Shown here piece by piece: positions 8,249 to 18,376 of a stretch of DNA of 64,000 nt. The DNA is taken from positions 33,562 through 97,561 of the forward strand of contig NZ_QOHK01000011.1 in the NCBI RefSeq assembly GCF_003319175.1, in the 5' to 3' direction. Under the pieces are notes generated by a model that worked only from the letters and a program-made list of their open reading frames with translations, ran no database searches and was not told where the DNA came from. Within the stretch, counting starts at the first letter, position 1. Each line of letters starts with the position of its first letter. The stretch is from Blastococcus sp. TF02-8 (lineage in GTDB: Bacteria; Actinomycetota; Actinomycetes; Mycobacteriales; Geodermatophilaceae). Position numbers and translations under genes: made by a program.

Positions 8249-9673
8249 TCACCCGCGATAGGTCTCCAGCAGGCGCAGCCAGATCTCGCTGATCGTCGGA
8301 TAGGCCGGGACGGCGTGCCAGAGCCGGCCGATCGGCACCTCACCGACCACCGCGATCGTCGCGGCGTGCAGCAGCTCGGCCACCGCGGGGCCGACGAAGG
8401 TGACGCCGAGCAGCACCTCGCGCTCCGTGTCGACGACGGCGATCGCGGTGCCCTCGTACCCGTCGGCGAACAGCGAGGCCCCGGCGACGCTCCCGATCGG
8501 GTACTCCACGACCCGGTGCGGCAGCCCGGCGTCGGCGGCCTGGGCTGCGGTGCGCCCCACGCTCGCGACCTGCGGGGTGGTGAACACGACCGACGGGGTG
8601 GCGACGTCGTCGGCCGTGGCCACGAACGGCGACCACGGCGCGGTCTCGACCTGCTCGCCGCGGGCGCGCGCCACGATCGCCGCGCCGGCCTGGCGGGCCT
8701 GGTACTTGCCCATGTGGGTCAGCTGCCGGCGGCCGTTGACGTCGCCGACGCCGTACAGCCACGGCTTCCCCTCGACCTGCAGCGTGCTGTCGACCGACAG
8801 GTACTCCCCCGGCTCGAGCCCCACGGTGTCGGCGCCGATGTCGCCGGTGCGCGCTGTCCGCCCGACCGCGACCAGCACCTCGTCGCCCCGGAACTCCTCG
8901 CCGCCGTCGGTGGTGAGCACCACCTCGGTGCCCTCGCGGCGGGCGCCGGTCACCGCGGTGTTCAGCTGCACCTCGACCCCGGCGTCGCGGAGCGCGGCGG
9001 CGACCGCCTCGCCGGCCTGCGGCTCCAGCCCGGGCAGCAGCCGCCCCCCGCGCTGGAGCAGGGTGACCTCCGAGCCCAGCGCCTGCCACGCCGTCGCCAT
9101 CTCGCAGCCCACGTACCCGCCGCCGAGCACCAGCAGCCGACCCGGCGCCTCCTTGGCGCTGGTCGCCTCCCGCGGCGTCCACGGGCCGACGCCGTCCAGC
9201 CCGTCGACCGGTGGCATCGACGCCTGCGACCCGGTGCAGACCGCCACCGCGTGCCGCGCGGTCAGCCGGACGCTGCCGCCGTCGGCGTCGGTGACGACCA
9301 CGGTGCGCTCACCGTCGAGCCGCCCTGTCCCGCGCAGCAGGTCGATCCCCGCGGAGCCGACCCACTGCGCCTGACCCGAGTCGTCCCAGTGCGAGGTGAA
9401 CGAGTCGCGGCGGGCGAGGGTCGCCGCGACGTCCTGCTCCCCGGTCACGGCCTCGGCCGCCCCGGGAACCGACCGGGCCTCGGCCAGCACCTCGGTGCCG
9501 CGCAGCAGCGCCTTGCTCGGCATGCAGGCCCAGTAGGAGCACTCGCCGCCGACGAGCTCGGGCTCCACGATGACGGCCGAGAGTCCTCCGCGGACGACGA
9601 TGTCGGCCACGTTCTCGCCGGTGGAACCGCCCCCGAGGACGACGACGTCGTACGTGCGTTCCGCTCCGCTCAC
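8249..9673 (-). CDS. Class I pyridine nucleotide-disulfide oxidoreductase
   Basis: A 474-residue flavoprotein related to dihydrolipoamide dehydrogenase and mercuric reductase. VVLGGGSTGEN binds FAD, GGECSYWACMPSK holds the redox cysteine pair, LGGGYVGCEMA binds NAD(P)H and VGDVNGR is the second FAD contact. The C-terminal catalytic position normally reads HPT; here it is AVPAYPTISE, so the usual general-base His is Tyr. This variant appears in a subgroup of actinobacterial homologues of unknown substrate. GTG 9673 is chosen because AGGATGG precedes it and 13 upstream codons have no family match. Confidence 0.87.
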   Translation of the reverse strand: MSGAERTYDVVVLGGGSTGENVADIVVRGGLSAVIVEPELVGGECSYWACMPSKALLRGTEVLAEARSVPGAAEAVTGEQDVAATLARRDSFTSHWDDSGQAQWVGSAGIDLLRGTGRLDGERTVVVTDADGGSVRLTARHAVAVCTGSQASMPPVDGLDGVGPWTPREATSAKEAPGRLLVLGGGYVGCEMATAWQALGSEVTLLQRGGRLLPGLEPQAGEAVAAALRDAGVEVQLNTAVTGARREGTEVVLTTDGGEEFRGDEVLVAVGRTARTGDIGADTVGLEPGEYLSVDSTLQVEGKPWLYGVGDVNGRRQLTHMGKYQARQAGAAIVARARGEQVETAPWSPFVATADDVATPSVVFTTPQVASVGRTAAQAADAGLPHRVVEYPIGSVAGASLFADGYEGTAIAVVDTEREVLLGVTFVGPAVAELLHAATIAVVGEVPIGRLWHAVPAYPTISEIWLRLLETYRG

Positions 9674-9879
9674 CGGGCCATCCTGTCGGTGGCGATGCCG
9701 GCCCGCCACGGGGCCGGGGCCATCCGCGCTCAGGGCGGGTGCGTTCGGTCAGCACCCGACAGCACGGCGCAGCCACGCGCGGTGGCAGGGCGTCGTCCGA
9801 GCCGGGAGCGGCGACGCGCTCCTTCCGCGTCGAGGCCGGCAGGAGCACCCTCTGCCTTCCCCGGAGGCAGGGAGTCGCC

Positions 9880-10362
9880 ATGAACACACCGACCGCACGC
9901 GGTATCCCTCAGGACCTGTTGAACGTCATGGGCGACATGGCCGAGTTCGACGAGGAGACCCTGGACGCCCTCGAGCGCGGGAGGAAGGGCCGGTCCCAGA
10001 TCCTGGACGGGACCGAGCGTCCCGACGAGGACCGGACTCCCTACGCCCGGACGCTCGTGGACATCGACTTCGACGACGAGGAGGACCTCCGGGCCTGCGT
10101 GCGCCTGCTCCGGTGGTCCGACGAGAGGCTGCGGGCACGGCCCGAGGTCGCGATCCTGTGGGACTGGAACGCCACCTTCCGGGACCACATGCGGATCTCC
10201 TTCGGCGTCAACTGGTACGACCAGGCCTTCTACGAGGCCCGCCGCGACGCCTTCATGGAGCCGGCGCACACCCGCTACTACGCGATGTTCGGCGCCACGA
10301 CCAACAGCCTGAAGATGCGCCACGAGGTCCTGGACGAGAAGTCCGGGGCGACGGGCGCGTAG
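9880..10362 (+). CDS. Conserved-looking acidic protein of unknown function
   Basis: A 160-residue soluble protein that I do not recognise. It is rich in Asp, Glu and Arg, with an aromatic C-terminal half (WDWNATF, FGVNWYDQAFYE, TRYYAMFG). No signal peptide, membrane segment or metal motif is visible. The ATG at 9880 has GGAGGCAGGGAG upstream, and codon use matches neighbouring genes, so it is very likely real. It is divergent from the disulfide reductase across about 200 bases and may form a unit with the flavin reductase 48 bases downstream. Confidence 0.75.
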   Translation: MNTPTARGIPQDLLNVMGDMAEFDEETLDALERGRKGRSQILDGTERPDEDRTPYARTLVDIDFDDEEDLRACVRLLRWSDERLRARPEVAILWDWNATFRDHMRISFGVNWYDQAFYEARRDAFMEPAHTRYYAMFGATTNSLKMRHEVLDEKSGATGA

Positions 10363-10410
10363 CGGCGCCTCCCTCCCGGGGCGGACACCCGGCTGTGGTC
10401 GACTGGACGC

Positions 10411-10923
10411 ATGCCGGTCGACCGCACCGAGTTCGCCGCCGCGCTCACCCAGTACGCCGCCGGCGTCTGCCTGCTGACCGTGCGCGACGACATCGACGAC
10501 GTCGGCACCACGGTCAGCTCGGTGATGAGCGTGTCCGCTGCGCCACCGCTGGTCGCGGTGGGGTTGAGCGCCGACGGCTACCCGGCCGAGGTGCTGGGGA
10601 CGATCGGCAGCTGCGCGCTGACCGTGCTGGCGGCACCCCAGGCGATCATCGCCTCCCGGTTCTCCTCCGCGGGCCGGCCCAGCGCCCGCCACCTGCTGGA
10701 GACGGTGCCGTGGGCCCGCGCCCCCGAGAGCGACGCGATCGTCCTGAGCGAGGCGCCGGCGGCGCTGGACTGCCGGCTGGATCGGCTGGTGGAGGCCGGT
10801 GACCACGTGCTGGCGCTGCTGGAGGTGGTCGGCGTGCCGGTGCTGAACCCGGCGGCCCCGCCGTTGCTGCGGCTGCGGGGCCGGTTCGTCGACGAGACCG
10901 GAGCACCGCCCGGCCGCGCCTGA
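10411..10923 (+). CDS. Flavin reductase-like (FMN-binding split barrel) protein
   Basis: A 170-residue protein with the flavin_Reduct fold. The pattern YAAGVCLLTVRDD, then GTTVSSVMSVSAAPPLVAVG and RFSSAG is typical of small NAD(P)H:FMN reductases that feed reduced flavin to two-component monooxygenases. No monooxygenase partner is adjacent; the nearest candidate is the luciferase-like gene 6 kb away. It is followed by a short palindrome and an ECF sigma gene. Confidence 0.85.
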   Translation: MPVDRTEFAAALTQYAAGVCLLTVRDDIDDVGTTVSSVMSVSAAPPLVAVGLSADGYPAEVLGTIGSCALTVLAAPQAIIASRFSSAGRPSARHLLETVPWARAPESDAIVLSEAPAALDCRLDRLVEAGDHVLALLEVVGVPVLNPAAPPLLRLRGRFVDETGAPPGRA

Positions 10924-10929
10924 CCGGGT

Positions 10930-10946
10930 CCGGATGTCACATCCGG
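10930..10946. promoter_or_regulatory. 17-bp perfect palindrome upstream of the sigma factor gene
   Basis: CCGGATGTCACATCCGG is an exact palindrome around a central base. With a one-base centre it cannot form a normal hairpin, so an operator is more likely than a terminator. It lies 7 bases after the flavin reductase stop and 113 bases before the preferred sigma start (24 before the alternative ATG 10970). Confidence 0.4.
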
Positions 10947-11059
10947 GACGGTGGCGGTGCTGAGCAGGTATGGAGCTCGCACAGCACGGACGACCGGCGG
11001 CCGCCGTCGTCCTGGCACGCCCCCGCGGCGCGGGTGGCCGGCTCGGAGGGTTGGGCGCG

Positions 11060-11566
11060 GTGGCGACCTCGGTGCGGCCCGACCTCGAGGAAGTCTTCCG
11101 GCGGGAGTACCGCCGCGTGGTGGGCGTCGCCGCCAGGGTCCTCGGGTCCGGTGACCAGGCCGAGGACGTCGCCCAGGAGGTCTTCCTGTCCTTCAGCCGC
11201 TCCAGCGTCCCCGCCGGTGAGGCCGGCGGCTGGCTGTCGGTCGCCGCGGCGCACACGGCGCTGAACCTGATCCGCTCGGGGCGCCGTCGCTCCTCGCGCG
11301 AGGAGACCGTCGCCGCGGCCACCGACCCCGTGGTCCCGGACGTCGCCGAGGCGGTGCTCACCGAGCACGACCGGGCCCGGGTCCGCGCCGGGCTCGCCCG
11401 CCTGCCCCGCACCCAGGCCGTGGCGCTGGTGCTCCGGCACAGCGGCCTCAGCTACGCCGAGGTCGCGGCCGCACTCGACCTGTCCCCCGGCAGCATCGGC
11501 ACGACGGTCCGTCGCGCCGAGTCCGCCCTGCGCAAGGAGCTGAACCGTCATGCGTCATCCGACTGA
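11060..11566 (+). CDS. ECF RNA polymerase sigma factor
   Basis: About 168 residues with sigma region 2 (GDQAEDVAQEVFLSF) and region 4 (LPRTQAVALVLRHSGLSYAE, then a helix-turn-helix with TTVRRAES). It directs RNA polymerase to a specific regulon, presumably held inactive by the next gene. The start is taken as GTG 11060 with GGAGGG upstream; an ATG at 10970 would add 30 low-complexity residues. The stop overlaps the anti-sigma start by 17 bases. Confidence 0.85.
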   Translation: MATSVRPDLEEVFRREYRRVVGVAARVLGSGDQAEDVAQEVFLSFSRSSVPAGEAGGWLSVAAAHTALNLIRSGRRRSSREETVAAATDPVVPDVAEAVLTEHDRARVRAGLARLPRTQAVALVLRHSGLSYAEVAAALDLSPGSIGTTVRRAESALRKELNRHASSD

Positions 11567-12620
11567 GGGCGTGCTGCGCCGCCTGATCGACGAGCCCGCC
11601 GGCGTCTCCGACGCCGACCGCCGGCACGTGGCCGACTGCTCGCGGTGCCTGAGCGATCTGGCCGCCGCCCGCAGCGACGCCGAGCTGGTCGGCACCGCGC
11701 TGGCCGCGGGTTCCGCGGCCGATGTGGACGCCGGGTGGGCGCGGCTCTCCGCGGCTGCCCGCGCAGGGGCTCCGCGACCGGCTGCGACGACGCATCGCGG
11801 CAGCCGGTTCCGGGCGGCACTGCGCCGGCCCGCCGTCGCGGCCCTCGCGCTCGGCGTGGTCCTCGCCGGTGCCGGCACCGCCGCCGCCAACGACTGGCTG
11901 CAGATCTTCCGGACCGAGGACGTCGCCGCCGTCGGGCTGAGCACCGCCGAGCTCGTCGCACTGCCGGACCTCACCGCGTACGGGGACGTCACGTTCACCG
12001 GTGAGGACGGGCTGCACGCGGTGCCGGACGCCGCCACCGCGGCCCGGGAGAGCGGTCTGGACCTTCCCGAGGTCGACACCCTCCCGAGCGGCGTCACGGG
12101 CGAGCCCACCTACCAGGTCGGCGGCGAGGTGAGCGCCACCTTCACCTTCTCGGCCGAGCGCGCCGCACGGGCCGCCGGCGGCACCCTGCCGCCCCCGCCG
12201 CCCGGGCTGGACGGGAGCTCGGTGCGCCTGGTGGCCGGCCCGGGCGTGGCCCAGGTGTGGACCAGCTCGTCGGGCGTCCCGGCACTGGTCGTCGGCCGGG
12301 CGGTAGCCCCCACGGCGTTCTCCTCCGGCGTCCCGTTCGAGACGGTGCGCGACTACCTGCTCTCCCTTCCCGGCCTGCCGGGCGACGTCGCCGCCCAGCT
12401 GCGGACGTTCACCGCGGACGGCTCCACCCTGCCCGTTCCCGTGCCGTCGGACTACGTCAGCACCTCCACCGCCACGGTGGACGGGGCGGAGGCGACCGTG
12501 CTCGAGAGCCGCGACCAGGCGCTGGCCGCCGTCGTCTGGGTCGAGGACGGGCTGGTCACCGTCGTCGCCGGCGCCCTGGACACCGACGAGGTGCTCACCG
12601 TCGCCCGGGCGCTGCGGTGA
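11550..12620 (+). CDS. Putative anti-sigma factor, zinc-finger and membrane-anchored
   Basis: 356 residues. The N-terminal HVADCSRC (His-x3-Cys-x2-Cys) is the zinc-binding anti-sigma signature. A single hydrophobic segment at about residues 90-112 anchors the protein, and a 240-residue extracytoplasmic region follows with no motif I recognise. Position directly after, and overlapping, the ECF gene supports the partner role. It overlaps the ABC ATPase by GTGA, so all four genes to 14445 are probably one operon. Confidence 0.8.
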   Translation: MRHPTEGVLRRLIDEPAGVSDADRRHVADCSRCLSDLAAARSDAELVGTALAAGSAADVDAGWARLSAAARAGAPRPAATTHRGSRFRAALRRPAVAALALGVVLAGAGTAAANDWLQIFRTEDVAAVGLSTAELVALPDLTAYGDVTFTGEDGLHAVPDAATAARESGLDLPEVDTLPSGVTGEPTYQVGGEVSATFTFSAERAARAAGGTLPPPPPGLDGSSVRLVAGPGVAQVWTSSSGVPALVVGRAVAPTAFSSGVPFETVRDYLLSLPGLPGDVAAQLRTFTADGSTLPVPVPSDYVSTSTATVDGAEATVLESRDQALAAVVWVEDGLVTVVAGALDTDEVLTVARALR

Positions 12621-13600
12621 GCGAGGCCGCACTGGGTGAGGCAGCACTGCGCGGTGCCGCCGAGCTGGTCGCCGGGCTGCCGCCGGCCCCGGCGGTCCGG
12701 TGCACCGGCCTGCGGAAGCGGTACGGCAGGCGGACCGCCGTCGACGGCGTCTCGCTGCAGATCGGCCACGGCGAGGTGGTCGGACTGCTCGGGCCGAACG
12801 GCGCCGGCAAGACCACGGTCATCAAGATGCTCCTCGGGCTGGTCCGTCCGGACGCCGGCGAGGTGATGCTGCTCGGGCGGCCGGCCACCGATCCGGCCGC
12901 CCGCAGCCGCGTCGGCTACCTCCCCGAGCTCTTCCGGTACCAGCCCTGGCTGAGCGCGGCGGAGGTCCTCGCGCTGCACGTGCGGCTGTCGGGGATCGAG
13001 GTGCCCGCCGCGGAGCAGCGCGAGGCGCTGGCCCTGGTGGGGCTGGACGCCCGGGCCGGGGATCGGGTGGGTGGCTTCTCCAAGGGCATGCAGCAGCGGT
13101 TGGGGCTCGCGGTCGCCCTGGTGGCGCGCCTGGAGTTCGTCGTCCTCGACGAGCCGACCAGCGCCCTGGACCCGCTCGGCCGGGTCGACGTGCGCGACAT
13201 CGTGCTGTCGCTCCGGGAGCGCGGCATCGCGGTGCTGCTCAACTCGCACCTGATCGGCGAGGTCGAGCGGGTCTGCGACCGGGTGGTGATCCTCGACCGC
13301 GGTCGGGTCGCGGCCTCGGGCACCCTGCTGGAACTGCTCGGCCAGCACGAGGTCCGCCTGCATCTCACCGGCCTGCCGCCCGCCGGCCAGGCCCGGCTCG
13401 CCGCCGCCGGGCGGGTGGAGCGGGAGGGCGACTGGTTCACCGTGGCGCTCCCGGCCGACGACGAGGACACCGTGCCCGACCTCGTCCGCGACCTCGCCGG
13501 CCTCGGCGCCCGCGTGCACGCGGTGGAACCGGGGCGGATCAGCCTGGAGGAACGACTGCTCGGCATCCTCCGCGACGGAACCGGAGGGACCCGGCCGTGA
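12617..13600 (+). CDS. ABC transporter ATP-binding protein
   Basis: A 327-residue ATPase. The Walker A motif is GPNGAGKT, the signature loop is GGFSKGMQQR, Walker B is VVLDEPTSALDP and the switch His is in LLNSHL. The C-terminal about 90 residues form a domain typical of ATPases in drug or antibiotic export (DrrA/CcmA-like). GTG 12617 overlaps the anti-sigma stop; the longer frame upstream is inside that gene. The membrane partner follows with a GTGA overlap. Confidence 0.92.
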   Translation: MSEAALGEAALRGAAELVAGLPPAPAVRCTGLRKRYGRRTAVDGVSLQIGHGEVVGLLGPNGAGKTTVIKMLLGLVRPDAGEVMLLGRPATDPAARSRVGYLPELFRYQPWLSAAEVLALHVRLSGIEVPAAEQREALALVGLDARAGDRVGGFSKGMQQRLGLAVALVARLEFVVLDEPTSALDPLGRVDVRDIVLSLRERGIAVLLNSHLIGEVERVCDRVVILDRGRVAASGTLLELLGQHEVRLHLTGLPPAGQARLAAAGRVEREGDWFTVALPADDEDTVPDLVRDLAGLGARVHAVEPGRISLEERLLGILRDGTGGTRP

Positions 13601-14445
13601 GCGCCGTCCTGACCATCGCCGGCCTCACCCTGCGCGAGGCCGGCCGCCGCCGCGTGCTGCTCGCGCTCGGTGCGCTCACCCTCCTCCTGCTGGGGCTGAG
13701 CGGGTGGGGGTTCTCCCGCTTCGCGGCGGAGGCCGGCGGCACGCTGACCAGCGGCGAGGCCCGGCTGACCGCCTCGATCCTGCTCAACCTCGTCATGTTC
13801 GGCTACAGCCTCATCGCCGCGTTCGGCACCGCGTTCCTGGCCGGCCCCACCCTGGCCGGGGAGACCGAGTCGGGCATCGCACTGGCCGTCCTGGCCCGCC
13901 CGATCCGGCGGTCGGCCTTCCTGCTGGGCAAGTGGCTCGGGCTCGTCGTCTTCGGCAGCGGGTTCGTCGTGCTCGCCGGCCTGGCCCAGTGCCTGATCGT
14001 CCGGGCCACCGTCGACTACTGGCCTCCGGAGCCGGCGAAGGCGCTCGCGCTGCTGGCCGCGCAGACGGTCGTCCTGCTCACCCTCGCGGTCCTGCTCTCC
14101 ACGGTCATCTCCCCGATGGCCTCGGGCGTGGTCGCCGTCGGGCTGTTCTGCACGACCTGGGTCGCCGGCGTGGTGGGCGGGATCGGGGCCTCCCTCGGCA
14201 ACGACGCGGTCGCCCGGGTGGGGAGCGTGTCGCGGATGGTCCTGCCCACCGACGGGCTGTGGCGGGGGGCGATGAACGGGTTCCAGGACCCCACGGCGCT
14301 CTCCTTCTTCGGCGACGTCGACGGCGGTGCCTTCCCGTTCCTGAGCGTGGCCCCGCTGACCGCCACCTATCTCGCGTGGACCGCGGTCTGGGTGGCGATG
14401 GTGTGGGCCCTGGCCGCCGTGTCGTTCGGTCGCCGCGACCTCTGA
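13597..14445 (+). CDS. ABC transporter permease (ABC-2 type)
   Basis: A 282-residue membrane protein with about six hydrophobic segments and the ABC-2 layout: an N-terminal helix, the loop LAGETESGIALAVLARPIRR that contacts the ATPase, and paired C-terminal helices. It completes the exporter with the preceding ATPase. Co-transcription with the sigma/anti-sigma pair suggests the exporter is itself controlled by that ECF factor, an inference from position only. The substrate is unknown. Confidence 0.88.
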   Translation: MSAVLTIAGLTLREAGRRRVLLALGALTLLLLGLSGWGFSRFAAEAGGTLTSGEARLTASILLNLVMFGYSLIAAFGTAFLAGPTLAGETESGIALAVLARPIRRSAFLLGKWLGLVVFGSGFVVLAGLAQCLIVRATVDYWPPEPAKALALLAAQTVVLLTLAVLLSTVISPMASGVVAVGLFCTTWVAGVVGGIGASLGNDAVARVGSVSRMVLPTDGLWRGAMNGFQDPTALSFFGDVDGGAFPFLSVAPLTATYLAWTAVWVAMVWALAAVSFGRRDL

Positions 14446-14504
14446 GGTGCAGGGAGGTTCCCCCTGCCGAACGGGGCGGGAGCACGATCGACATCTCCCG
14501 GGGT

Positions 14505-14510
14505 TAGCGT
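14505..14510 (+). promoter_or_regulatory. Candidate -10 element for fbiC (TAGCGT)
   Basis: TAGCGT fits the actinobacterial TANNNT pattern and ends 10 bases before the fbiC ATG. There is no ribosome site in the gap, so the message is probably leaderless or nearly so. Confidence 0.45.
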
Positions 14511-14520
14511 CGTTCCTGCT

Positions 14521-17124
14521 ATGAGCGCCCTGCCTGCACCGACCGAGTCCGCCGTCCGCCGCGCCCTGGTGCGTGCCGAGCGCGGCGTGAGCCTCGACGC
14601 CGTGGAGGCCGAGACCCTGCTGCACGCCCGCGGCCTCGACGAGGGCGAACCGCTGACCCGGCTGCTCACCGCCGCCGGCCGGGTGCGCGACGCGGGTCTG
14701 GCATCGGCCGGGCGGCCGGGGGTCGTCACCTACAGCCGCAAGGTGTTCATCCCGCTCACCCACCTGTGCCGCGACCGCTGCCACTACTGCACCTTCGTGA
14801 CGACGCCGGGCCGGCTCCGGGCGCAGGGCAGGGCGCCCTACCTCTCCCCCGACGAGGTGGTCGACATCGCCCGCGCGGGTGCGGCCCTGGGCTGCAAGGA
14901 GGCGCTGTTCACCCTCGGCGACCGCCCCGAGGAGCGCTGGCCGGTCGCCGCCGAGTGGCTGGAGGCGCACGGCTTCGACTCCACCCTGGGCTACCTGCGC
15001 GCGATGGCGATCCGGGTGCTGGAGGAGACCGGGCTGCTCCCCCACCTCAACCCCGGCGTCCTGACCTGGGAGGAGATCCAGCGGCTCAAGCCGGTCGCGG
15101 CCTCCATGGGGATGATGCTGGAGACGACGGCGACCCGGCTGTGGTCGGAGCCCGGCGGCCCGCACTTCGGCTCCCCGGACAAGGAGCCCGCCGTCCGGCT
15201 GCGGGTGCTCGAGGACGCCGGCCGCTCCGCCGTGCCCTTCACCACCGGCGTGCTGCTGGGCATCGGCGAGGACTACGCCGAGCGGGTCGACGCGATCCTG
15301 CAGATCCGGGCCTCGGCGCAGCGGCACGGGCACGTGCAGGAGGTGATCGTCCAGAACTTCCGGGCGAAGCCCCGCACCGCGATGCAGGCGCACGACGACC
15401 TGGAGCTGCAGGAGTACGTCGCCGCGGTCGCCGTCACCCGGCTGCTGCTCGGCCCGAAGGCGCGGGTGCAGGCGCCGCCGAACCTGAGCGACTCCACCGA
15501 GCTGGGCCTGCTGCTGCGCGCCGGCGTCGACGACTGGGGCGGCGTCTCCCCGCTCACGCCGGACCACGTGAACCCCGAGCGACCCTGGCCGAACATCGAC
15601 AAGCTGGCGGCGCTGTCCGCCGAGGCGGGGTTCGAGCTGCGCGAGCGGCTGGCCGCCCAGCCGCCGTACGTGCTGCAGCCCGAGCCGTGGCTGGACCCAC
15701 GGGTGCGCCCGCACGTCGACGCGCTGGCCGGTCCGGACGGGTTGGCCATCGAGGGCCGGCTGCCGGTCGGGCTGCCCTGGCAGGAGCCGGACGAGGCATG
15801 GACGTCGACGGGCCGGGTCGACCTGCACGTCGAGGTCGACACCGTCGGGCGCACGACCGACCGGCGCAGCGACTTCGACGCCGTCTACGGCGACTGGGCC
15901 GAGCTCCGCGACCGCACCGAGAGCGCCCGCGACGGGCACTCCACGGCGCTGGCGTCCGGGGATCCCGAGGTGCTGGCCGCGCTGCTGCACGCCGAGCAGG
16001 ACCCGGCCGGGCTGACCGACGCCGAGTACCTCGCGCTGCTGGGCGCCGACGGCACCGACCTGGAGAACCTGTGCGCGCTGGCCGATGCCGTGCGGGCCGA
16101 CGTCAACGGCGACGACGTCACCTACGTCGTGAACCGGAACATCAACTTCACCAACGTCTGCTACACCGGCTGCCGGTTCTGCGCCTTCGCCCAGCGGCGC
16201 ACCGACGCCGACGCCTACACGCTGTCGATGGAGCAGGTCGGCGACCGGGTCGACGAGGCGTGGGCCGCCGGTGCCACCGAGATCTGCATGCAGGGCGGCA
16301 TCCACCCCGACCTGCCCGGCACCGCCTACTTCGACCTGGCCCGCGAGGTGAAGAAGCGGCGGCCGGGTATCCACCTGCACGCGTTCTCCCCCATGGAGAT
16401 CGTCAACGGTGCCGCCCGCACCGGGCTGTCGTTCCGGGAGTTCCTCACCGAGCTCAAGGCGGCAGGGCTCGACTCGATCCCGGGCACCGCGGCGGAGATC
16501 CTCGACGACGACGTCCGCTGGGTGCTGACCAAGGGCAAGCTGCCCACGGCGACCTGGCTGGAGATCATCGGCACCGCGCACGAGGTCGGGATCCCGACGA
16601 CGTCGACGATGATGTACGGCCACGTCGACACCCCGGCGCACTGGGTGGCGCACCTACGCACCCTGACCGCGCTGCAGGACCGCACCGGCGGGTTCACCGA
16701 GTTCGTGCTGCTGCCCTTCGTGCACCACAACTCCCCGATCTACCTGGCCGGCGTCGCCCGCCCGGGCCCGACGGTGCGGGAGAACCGGGCGGTGCACGCG
16801 GTCGCCCGGCTGCTGCTGCACGGCCGGATCCCGAACATCCAGACCTCGTGGGTGAAGCTCGGCGACACCGGCACCCAGGCGGTGCTGCAGGGTGGTGCCA
16901 ACGACCTCGGCGGCACGCTGATGGAGGAGACGATCAGCCGGATGGCCGGCAGCGAGAACGGCTCGCTGAAGACCATCGCCGAATTGGAGGCGATGGCTGC
17001 CGCGATCGGCCGGCCGGCCCGTCAGCGGACGACGGAGTACGGCACGCCGTCGGCCGAGCGCCTGGCCACCGCCCGCTCCGACGAGGGCCGCCGCCGGCTC
17101 ACCCTGTCGATCACGCCGCGCTGA
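14521..17124 (+). CDS. fbiC: FO synthase (CofG/CofH fusion), coenzyme F420 biosynthesis
   Basis: 867 residues, the normal size of the actinobacterial fusion. It makes the deazaflavin FO from tyrosine and 5-amino-6-ribitylaminouracil using two radical SAM centres. The CofG half has C83-x3-C87-x2-C90 (CRDRCHYC) and the CofH half has C547-x3-C551-x2-C554 (CYTGCRFC). Both bind [4Fe-4S] clusters. The gene stands alone with its own promoter. Its 3' end overlaps the convergent MFS gene by 14 bases. Presence of FO synthase means the cell makes F420, so luciferase-like enzymes in the genome may use it. Confidence 0.97.
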   Translation: MSALPAPTESAVRRALVRAERGVSLDAVEAETLLHARGLDEGEPLTRLLTAAGRVRDAGLASAGRPGVVTYSRKVFIPLTHLCRDRCHYCTFVTTPGRLRAQGRAPYLSPDEVVDIARAGAALGCKEALFTLGDRPEERWPVAAEWLEAHGFDSTLGYLRAMAIRVLEETGLLPHLNPGVLTWEEIQRLKPVAASMGMMLETTATRLWSEPGGPHFGSPDKEPAVRLRVLEDAGRSAVPFTTGVLLGIGEDYAERVDAILQIRASAQRHGHVQEVIVQNFRAKPRTAMQAHDDLELQEYVAAVAVTRLLLGPKARVQAPPNLSDSTELGLLLRAGVDDWGGVSPLTPDHVNPERPWPNIDKLAALSAEAGFELRERLAAQPPYVLQPEPWLDPRVRPHVDALAGPDGLAIEGRLPVGLPWQEPDEAWTSTGRVDLHVEVDTVGRTTDRRSDFDAVYGDWAELRDRTESARDGHSTALASGDPEVLAALLHAEQDPAGLTDAEYLALLGADGTDLENLCALADAVRADVNGDDVTYVVNRNINFTNVCYTGCRFCAFAQRRTDADAYTLSMEQVGDRVDEAWAAGATEICMQGGIHPDLPGTAYFDLAREVKKRRPGIHLHAFSPMEIVNGAARTGLSFREFLTELKAAGLDSIPGTAAEILDDDVRWVLTKGKLPTATWLEIIGTAHEVGIPTTSTMMYGHVDTPAHWVAHLRTLTALQDRTGGFTEFVLLPFVHHNSPIYLAGVARPGPTVRENRAVHAVARLLLHGRIPNIQTSWVKLGDTGTQAVLQGGANDLGGTLMEETISRMAGSENGSLKTIAELEAMAAAIGRPARQRTTEYGTPSAERLATARSDEGRRRLTLSITPR

Positions 17125-18376
17125 CCGGCGCGGTGACCGGCGCGACCGGGAAGTCGCGGGCGCGCTTCAGCGGGCCGAGCAGCAGGACGAACGGTGCGAG
17201 TGCCAACGCGGTGGCCATGACCCACATCGTCGGCCGCAGCCCCAGCGCCATCCCGAGGCTACCGCCCACCAGCGCCCCGAGCGGGATGGCGCCGAGGTTG
17301 AGGAACTGCATGCTCACCACGACCCGCCCCAGGATCGCCCGCGGGGTGTAGGCCTGCCGGAAGCTGCCGCGGAGCACGTTCCCGACGGCCACCCCGATGC
17401 CGACCCCGACCCCGCCGATCAGAACGAGGGCCAGCCGCCACCCGGGTGCCGTCAGCGGCAGCAGCAACGCGAACGGACCCATGGTGAACGCGGCGGTGAG
17501 AGTGAACCGGGCGCTGCCGAAGCGACGCGCACCCGCCGTGGCCACAGCCGCACCGATGAGCCCTCCGACGCTCATGCCCGCGATGAGGAGCCCGGCGGTG
17601 GCCGCGTCCACCCCCACCTCGCGGACGAGGAACACCACGAGGATCGCCTGGTAACCGGTCAGCGCGACGTTGGTCACGGCGCCGCCGGCCACCAGGACCC
17701 TCAGGTAGGGGTCGCGCACGAGGAAGGCGAAGCCCTCGCGGATCTCCGACCGCAGCGCTCGCCGCGGAGCGACCGGCGTCCCGATCCGCTCCGGTGTGCG
17801 GATGCGCAGCAGCGTGCCCGCGGAGACCAGGAAGCCGGCGGCGTCCACCAGCAGGCCCTGGACCGCACCGACCGCGTGGCTGAGCAGACCGGCGATCCCC
17901 GGACCGGCCACGAAGGCGGCCGCCTCGCTCCCCTGGACCTTCGCGTTCGCCTCGGGCAGGTGCTCGGCGTCGACGATCCCGGGCAGCAGCACCTGGAACG
18001 AGGTCTGCAGGAAGACCGTCGCGACACCCACGAGGAGCTCGACGCCCAGCAGGTGGACGTAGGTGAGCGCCCCCAGCCACGCGGCGAGCGGCACGGTCAC
18101 GAGCAGGCCGACGGCGGCCAGGTCGCACACCACCATGAGCGGACGACGGGGCAGCCGATCAACCCACGCCCCCGCGGGCAGGCCGATGAGCAGCCAGGGC
18201 AGCCAGCCGGCCGCGGTCAGCAGGCTCACCTGGAAGGTGCTCACGTCGAGCGTGAGCACCGCGACCAGCGGCACCGCCAGCTTGGTGACCTGGGTGCCGA
18301 TCGCGCTGGCGGTCTCGCCGACCCAGAGCATCCGGAAGTCGTGCTCGCGCAGCAATCCGCCGCGGCGGGATCTCAC
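17111..18376 (-). CDS. MFS transporter (major facilitator superfamily)
   Basis: 421 residues with about 12 membrane segments in two sets of six. The N-terminal [17 protein letters not shown] and the loop [10 protein letters not shown] (the MFS motif A region) resemble the enterobactin-exporter/macrolide-efflux (MFS_3) group. GTG 18376 overlaps the stop of the upstream HTH regulator, so the pair is an operon and the regulator probably controls the exporter. The 3' ends of this gene and fbiC overlap by 14 bases with no terminator room between them. Confidence 0.88.
   Translation of the reverse strand: MRSRRGGLLREHDFRMLWVGETASAIGTQVTKLAVPLVAVLTLDVSTFQVSLLTAAGWLPWLLIGLPAGAWVDRLPRRPLMVVCDLAAVGLLVTVPLAAWLGALTYVHLLGVELLVGVATVFLQTSFQVLLPGIVDAEHLPEANAKVQGSEAAAFVAGPGIAGLLSHAVGAVQGLLVDAAGFLVSAGTLLRIRTPERIGTPVAPRRALRSEIREGFAFLVRDPYLRVLVAGGAVTNVALTGYQAILVVFLVREVGVDAATAGLLIAGMSVGGLIGAAVATAGARRFGSARFTLTAAFTMGPFALLLPLTAPGWRLALVLIGGVGVGIGVAVGNVLRGSFRQAYTPRAILGRVVVSMQFLNLGAIPLGALVGGSLGMALGLRPTMWVMATALALAPFVLLLGPLKRARDFPVAPVTAPVSAA

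Noticed and set aside
12916..16653. 1245-codon open frame antisense to the ABC genes and fbiC
   Set aside because: Arg/Gly/Pro/Gln-rich shadow of real genes in the other direction; no family motif. fbiC and the ABC genes show clear motifs.
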